Shown piece after piece: positions 30,437 through 34,627 of a DNA stretch of 34,627 nucleotides. The position numbers and the translations under genes are program-made. This stretch comes from Betaproteobacteria bacterium. GTDB lineage: Bacteria; Pseudomonadota; Gammaproteobacteria; Burkholderiales; SG8-41. The stretch lies in assembly GCA_021730905.1 (NCBI GenBank), contig JAKFYK010000033.1, positions 1 to 34,627 on the forward strand, in the 5' to 3' direction. Within the stretch, counting starts at the first letter, position 1. Each line of letters opens with the position of its first letter. The notes beneath the pieces were generated by a model. The model had not been told where the DNA came from, ran no database searches, and was given only the letters and a program-made list of their open reading frames with translations.

Positions 30437-32935
30437 TCAGGCAAGTTCTCTCAGGACCAGCATCGGCGGCATCGCCAGCACGCGCCGCGTGCCGAGATAC
30501 CCCGCAAGCGCAATGCCCACGCTGCCGCACACTACACCCACCAGCCACGCCAGCGGGCTGAAGTTGTAACTCACGCCGAGCACTTTTACTGCCAGCACGT
30601 ATCCCAGACCGCTTGCCCCCGCAGCACCGATCAATCCGGCGAGCGCGCCGATCACTGCAAACTCGGCCAGATGCGCGCGCGTCAATTGCGCGCGGCTGGC
30701 GCCCAGGGTGCGCATCACCGCGGCCTGCTGGATGCGGTCGTCCTGCGTGCTGGCAATCGCGGCGTAAAACACCACCAGGCCTGCCAGCAGCGTAAACAGA
30801 AACACGAACTGCACGGCTTTCGACACCTGCGTCATCATTTTCTGCACTTGCGCCACAACTTGCGCCACATCGATGATCAGCAGATTGGGAAACTGCTTGA
30901 TCAGCACGTTGAGCAACTCGTTATTGCGCGGCGGCAGATGAAAACTGGTGACATAACTCACCGGCTGGCCCTTGAGCAACGCCGGCGGTGCAATCATGAA
31001 GAAGTTGACATTGAAACCGTCCCAATCCACCTTGCGCAAGCTGGTCACCGTCGCGCTTACCGGTGTGCCCGCGATGTCGAAAGTCAGCTTGTCGCCAAGC
31101 TTGACGCTCAGGCGCTGCGCAATGCCGTCTTCCATTGAATACTGCTCGCGCGGCACGCCGCTGGAATCCCACCACTGTCCCACCGTGATGCGATTGTCTT
31201 TCGGCAGATGAGTTGCCCACGACAGATTGAACTCGCGTTCGACCTGGCGTTTGGCGCGCTCGTCGGCATAATCGGCGGCGCTGACGCTGCGCTCGTTAAC
31301 TTTGACCAGCCGTCCGCGTATCATCGGATGCATCAGCGGCTCGGCTACTTTGCGTTCCGCGAAAAACATCTTCAGCGGCGCCACTTGATCGTCCTGAATA
31401 TTCACCAGAAAACGGTTCGGTGCGTCCGGCGGCAAACTCGTTTGCCATGCGTGCAATAAATCGTTGCGGATCAGCGTCAGTGTCAGCAATGCCATCAAGC
31501 CAAGACCGAGCGCAATCACCTGTACGATGGTGCCGAGCGGCCGCCGGCGCAGATTGGCAATGCCAAAGCGCCAACTGATGCCGCCGTTGCGCAATCCCGA
31601 AGCGGCTTTGAGCAGCAGCCACGCCAGCACGCCAGCGATCAGCATCGCGCCGGTGAATCCGAGCACGACGTAAGCGCCCAGACGCAGATCACTGGCTTTC
31701 CAGAAAACCATACCCGCGACAATCAAATAGCCGAGCGCATACCCGGCGACGCCGCGCCCATCCGGCGTGCCCAGATCGCGGCGCAACACGCGCATGGCAG
31801 GCACGCGCCCCAGCGCAATGATCGGCGGCAATGCAAAGCCCAGCAGCAAAGCAAGGCCGATGACCAGCCCTTGCACGAACGGCAACGCACCGGGACGCGG
31901 CAAATCGACGGCTACGACCGTGCCCAGCCAATGGGCAAGTGCCTGCTGTGCCAGCACGCCAATAGCGCAGCCGATCAGGCTCGCCGCCAGACCCAGTATC
32001 GTGAAATGTGCTAGATACATGCGCATCAACTGGCCCTGATTCGCGCCAAGACAACGCATCATTGCGCAGGTATCGAGATGCCTTTGCAAAAAGCGCCGCG
32101 CCGCCAATGCTATCGCCATCGCAGCGAGCATCACGCTCACCAGCGCCGCGATGTTGAGGAATTTCTCCGCGCGCTCCAGTGCCGAGCGGATTTCGGGACG
32201 CGCATCGCGTATGCCTTCGATGCGCTGGCCGGGTTGCAACTGTGCCGCGACCCAATCGCGATATTCATCAATTGCCTCGGCGCTACCTGCAACCTGCAGG
32301 CGATAACGAATGCGGCTGCCGGTTTGCACCAGCCCGGTGGCCGCGAGGTCGGCTTCATTCACCATGACGCGCGGCCCGGCATTGATAAAGCCGATAGCGG
32401 CATCCGGTTCTTGCGTCATCACGGCGGAAATATCTAAGTTTTTGTTTCCAATAGATATTTTTTCTCCCACCGAAACATTAAGCTGCGACAATATCCGCTC
32501 ATCCACCCACACGGTTCCCGGTGCCGGAATGGATTGCGCGCGGCGATCCTCGCCATAGAGTTTGTCGGCGATGCGCACTTCGCCGCGCAGCGGGTAGCCC
32601 GCCGCAACGACCTTGATGTCGGCCAGCACGTTTTTTTCACCGCGCACCGCCATGCTGGGAAAGCGCAGCATCTGCGTTACGGCAAGTTGGCGGCGCCGAG
32701 CCTCCTGCACCATCTCGGCCGGCAACGCGCGGTCGTGAGACACCACCAGATCAGCACCCAGCAATTGGTTCGCCTGACGGTTCAGCGCAAGCTGCACGCG
32801 GTCAGTAAAGAATCCCACCGTGGTCACGCCGGCCACTGCAATGAGCACGGCAATGCCGATCAGCGTCAGTTCGCCCGCGCGCAAATCGCGCGCCAGCAGC
32901 CGCAGTGCCATACGCAATTCCCGCAAGAGTCTCAT
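30437..32935 (-). CDS. ybbP: ABC transporter permease of the YbbP/FtsX family
   Basis: Large membrane protein of 832 residues, similar in length to E. coli YbbP (804). It has an N-terminal helix (ELTLIGIAVLIAVAGVTTVGFF), a long periplasmic region, a first block of helices around residues 255-460 and a last FtsX block (VFLFTLLAGLVVFYAAIASTQDDRIQQAAVMRTLGASRAQL). The overlap of 4 bp with ybbA marks it as the partner permease. The role is probably mechanotransmission or export of a lipid or hydrophobic compound. A strongly AT-rich repeat copy (32434-32466) lies inside the coding sequence and encodes EKISIGNKNLDIS. Confidence 0.92.
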   Translation of the reverse strand: MRLLRELRMALRLLARDLRAGELTLIGIAVLIAVAGVTTVGFFTDRVQLALNRQANQLLGADLVVSHDRALPAEMVQEARRRQLAVTQMLRFPSMAVRGEKNVLADIKVVAAGYPLRGEVRIADKLYGEDRRAQSIPAPGTVWVDERILSQLNVSVGEKISIGNKNLDISAVMTQEPDAAIGFINAGPRVMVNEADLAATGLVQTGSRIRYRLQVAGSAEAIDEYRDWVAAQLQPGQRIEGIRDARPEIRSALERAEKFLNIAALVSVMLAAMAIALAARRFLQRHLDTCAMMRCLGANQGQLMRMYLAHFTILGLAASLIGCAIGVLAQQALAHWLGTVVAVDLPRPGALPFVQGLVIGLALLLGFALPPIIALGRVPAMRVLRRDLGTPDGRGVAGYALGYLIVAGMVFWKASDLRLGAYVVLGFTGAMLIAGVLAWLLLKAASGLRNGGISWRFGIANLRRRPLGTIVQVIALGLGLMALLTLTLIRNDLLHAWQTSLPPDAPNRFLVNIQDDQVAPLKMFFAERKVAEPLMHPMIRGRLVKVNERSVSAADYADERAKRQVEREFNLSWATHLPKDNRITVGQWWDSSGVPREQYSMEDGIAQRLSVKLGDKLTFDIAGTPVSATVTSLRKVDWDGFNVNFFMIAPPALLKGQPVSYVTSFHLPPRNNELLNVLIKQFPNLLIIDVAQVVAQVQKMMTQVSKAVQFVFLFTLLAGLVVFYAAIASTQDDRIQQAAVMRTLGASRAQLTRAHLAEFAVIGALAGLIGAAGASGLGYVLAVKVLGVSYNFSPLAWLVGVVCGSVGIALAGYLGTRRVLAMPPMLVLRELA
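32434..32466 (+). repeat. AT-rich interspersed repeat, copy inside ybbP
   Basis: CTAAGTTTTTGTTTCCAATA then GATATTTTTTCTC. It is in frame within ybbP and is much more AT-rich than the surrounding codons. Confidence 0.6.
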
Positions 32936-33624
32936 GATGCACCCTGCTGCAGCGTGCCCCCGGCCAGCCGAATCACGCGCCCGCAGCGTGCTGACAGCGA
33001 TTCATCATGCGTCACCAGCACCAGCGTGGTGTTGCGCTCGCGATTCAGTTCAAACATGAGGTCGATCACCTGTGCGCCGGTGACGGCATCAAGATTGCCG
33101 GTCGGCTCATCCGCCAGCAGCAGCGAGGGCGAGGTCACAAACGCCCGCGCAATCGCCACCCGCTGCTGCTCCCCGCCGGACAATTGCTTGGGATAGTGAG
33201 AGAGCCGCTCGCCCAGCCCCACGCGCTGCAACAGTGCCGTGGCAGCCGCCTGGCCATTTTCCGCGCCGGCGAGTTCCAGCGGCACCATCACATTTTCCAG
33301 CGCGGTCATCGACGCCAGCAACTGAAACGACTGAAACACAAATCCCATGCTGCGTCCGCGCAAGGCTGCGCGGCCGTCCTCGTCCAGCGCAAACAGATTT
33401 TGCCCGGCAATATGCACGCTGCCCGTGCTGGGTGTGTCCAGACCCGCCATCAGCGCCAGCAAAGTGGATTTTCCGGAACCCGAAACGCCGACCACCGATA
33501 CCGCTTCGCCCGCCGCGACGCTGAAACTCACGTCGCGCAAAATGGTCAATGCAGTGCTGCCGGTGGTAACCTCCTTTCCGAGCAGGGAAACCTCAATCGC
33601 AGGAGCTATGGAAGTGTCAGGCAT
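32932..33624 (-). CDS. ybbA: ABC transporter ATP-binding protein YbbA
   Basis: 230-residue LolD/MacB-type ATPase. Walker A is GVSGSGKST (about residue 46), the Q-loop is FVFQSFQLL, the signature is LSGGEQQRVAIARAF, Walker B is LLLADEPTGNLD and the H-loop is VTHDESL. I chose ATG 33624 (MPDTSIAP); a longer frame upstream to 33699 would run across tesA. The start codon shares bases with the opposite-strand tesA start, so the two genes diverge with essentially no intergenic space. It overlaps ybbP by 4 bp. Confidence 0.95.
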   Translation of the reverse strand: MPDTSIAPAIEVSLLGKEVTTGSTALTILRDVSFSVAAGEAVSVVGVSGSGKSTLLALMAGLDTPSTGSVHIAGQNLFALDEDGRAALRGRSMGFVFQSFQLLASMTALENVMVPLELAGAENGQAAATALLQRVGLGERLSHYPKQLSGGEQQRVAIARAFVTSPSLLLADEPTGNLDAVTGAQVIDLMFELNRERNTTLVLVTHDESLSARCGRVIRLAGGTLQQGAS

Positions 33625-34270
33625 GATGCGTCGTCTGTTGTGGGCTATGGTTCTATGCGCCGTGTTTACGCTTGGCGCACAGCAGGCCATAGCGCGCACG
33701 CTTCTCGTTTACGGTGACAGTCTGTCGGCCGGCTATGGACTGCCGCAGGACACGGCGTGGGTCAGTCTGCTCGCCGAGCGTCTGAAGCAGGAACGGATCG
33801 ATTATACGGTAGCCAACGCCAGTATCTCCGGTGAAACCACGTTCGGCGGATTGCAGCGCATTAATGCCACGCTCGTACGGCACAAGCCCGCCATCGTGCT
33901 GGTGGCACTGGGCGCCAACGACGGCCTGCGCGGGCAAAGCGTGGAGGCCATACGCAACAATCTCGAAGCCATCATAGATGCGTGCCGCAAGTCGAAATCT
34001 CAAGTAGTGTTGATCGGCATGCGTCTGCCACCCAACTACGGCAGCGCCTACGCCGACAAGTTCCACGCGGTTTATCTTGAAATTGCAAAACGCCACAAAT
34101 TGCCGCTGGTGCCGTTTCTGCTGCAGGGGTTTGGCGACAAGCCGGAATGGTTTCAGCCAGACGGCATACATCCGGCAATACGTGCGCAGCCCGTAATGCT
34201 GGAAACGGTATGGAAGACACTGGCCCCGCTATTGCCACCCGATGCGCCCAAGAGCGTCAGGCAGCCTTAG
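33623..34270 (+). CDS. tesA: Acyl-CoA thioesterase I / arylesterase / lysophospholipase TesA
   Basis: Periplasmic SGNH hydrolase of 215 residues. The signal peptide is MMRRLLWAMVLCAVFTLGAQQAIA. The catalytic serine is in YGDSLSAGYGLP, block III GANDG supplies the asparagine, and the aspartate and histidine are in QPDGIHPAI. The length is close to E. coli TesA (208). An ATG at 33608 could extend it by five residues; its AGGAG is only 2 nt away. The gene is divergent from ybbA, as in E. coli, but the start codons physically overlap (CATG). Confidence 0.94.
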   Translation: MMRRLLWAMVLCAVFTLGAQQAIARTLLVYGDSLSAGYGLPQDTAWVSLLAERLKQERIDYTVANASISGETTFGGLQRINATLVRHKPAIVLVALGANDGLRGQSVEAIRNNLEAIIDACRKSKSQVVLIGMRLPPNYGSAYADKFHAVYLEIAKRHKLPLVPFLLQGFGDKPEWFQPDGIHPAIRAQPVMLETVWKTLAPLLPPDAPKSVRQP

Positions 34271-34311
34271 CTTTAAATCTCGTTCCTAATCTGGCGCCTG
34301 TCGACAACCCG

Positions 34312-34325
34312 GCCTGCCGGCAGGC
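34312..34325. terminator. Palindrome in the tesA/PilZ convergent spacer
   Basis: GCCTGCCGGCAGGC is a perfect 14-bp palindrome between convergent genes. There is no U run and the loop is minimal, so it may be a bidirectional stop site or a chance palindrome. Confidence 0.35.
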
Positions 34326-34328
34326 GCG

Positions 34329-34627
34329 TCAATCGCCAGGGGGTGGTTTATCCCGGTAAAAGCCCAACACATATCGCTGGTAATCCGCCGCGGTCTGGGG
34401 GCTGACTTCGAGAATCTTGACGCCGACGAAGTCGTCTTCGGTGTTTTGGACTTCAACTTTACATTCGAGCTTGATCTCCGGCGACAGGGGACACACCAGT
34501 TCCAGCACTTGCCCGACTGCGAATTTCTTGCTGCAAGCAATCAGCAAACCCCTGCGGCTTACGTCCTGGATCAGGCATGGGTAGACACCATTCCCGTCAC
34601 GGACCTCGCCGCCGTGCGACACGGGCA
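34329..34627 (-). CDS. PilZ-domain protein, 5' end beyond window
   Basis: The visible part (about 99 residues) has the c-di-GMP-binding half motif QDVSRRGLLI (D-x-S-x-x-G), then a beta barrel pattern VGQVLELVCPLSPEIKLECKVEVQNTEDDFVGVKILEVSP and the end YQRYVLGFYRDKPPPGD. The usual upstream RxxxR motif is not seen, and the frame stays open to the right edge, so the gene is probably truncated by the window. A GTG at 34622 could be an internal codon. It would bind cyclic di-GMP if the arginines lie upstream. It converges with tesA. Confidence 0.8.
   Translation of the reverse strand, partial: PVSHGGEVRDGNGVYPCLIQDVSRRGLLIACSKKFAVGQVLELVCPLSPEIKLECKVEVQNTEDDFVGVKILEVSPQTAADYQRYVLGFYRDKPPPGD

Noticed and set aside
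29837..31138. 433-residue plus-strand open frame opposite rmuC and ybbP
   Set aside because: Composition is glutamine/histidine/arginine rich as in frame shadows, and it spans two unrelated well-supported genes.

Overview
The window looks like a chromosomal segment of a GC-rich betaproteobacterium, probably Burkholderiales or Nitrosomonadales. The clues are two orphan Bug/TctC-type solute receptors, a ybbA-ybbP/tesA locus, DUF1653 and DUF427 proteins, and an FDH-O/N type selenocysteine formate dehydrogenase. This placement is inference from gene content, not from a marker gene. I see no rRNA, tRNA, CRISPR array or intact transposase gene.

Left third (1-11146, all minus strand): a membrane-bound formate dehydrogenase locus. 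Reading in the direction of transcription it contains fdhA (UGA-encoded selenocysteine, Tat signal), fdhB, fdhI and fdhE. These are followed by three tightly coupled genes: a PepSY membrane protein, a lone lipoyl-carrier (GcvH-like) protein and a DsrE-like protein. Next come the tungstate transporter genes tupB, tupC and tupA, a PhnD-like binding protein, and the start of an unknown gene cut by the window edge. A 239-bp element with terminal inverted repeats sits between tupB and tupC. Together the genes suggest a W- or Mo-containing seleno-formate dehydrogenase with its metal supply and an uncharacterised accessory module.

Centre: moeA (molybdenum cofactor) diverges from fdhA. Then come a DUF427 protein, a secreted protein built of SFPD repeats, and a TRAP transporter (dctP, dctQ, dctM) translationally coupled to a Bug receptor. 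A 416-bp element with perfect 23-bp terminal repeats follows directly on the Bug stop codon. After it come an EthD-like two-domain protein, an SDR oxidoreductase, a secreted protein and a small membrane protein of unknown function, and a second Bug receptor.

A second cofactor cluster, moaA-fdhD-mobA (22446-24977), completes formate dehydrogenase maturation: cofactor synthesis, sulfuration and GMP addition. Heptamer repeat arrays in opposite orientation flank fdhD and enter the coding ends of fdhD and mobA. A compositionally foreign gene follows.

Right third: housekeeping genes ylqF, DUF1653, ada, mtfA, rmuC, ybbP, ybbA (minus), tesA (plus) and a partial PilZ gene (minus).

Scattered through the window is a family of AT-rich repeats of about 30 bp (TAAGTATTTGTTTTTA followed by about GATATTTTTA). 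At least eight good copies occur in both orientations, between genes and inside coding sequence. I could not assign this family to a known class.
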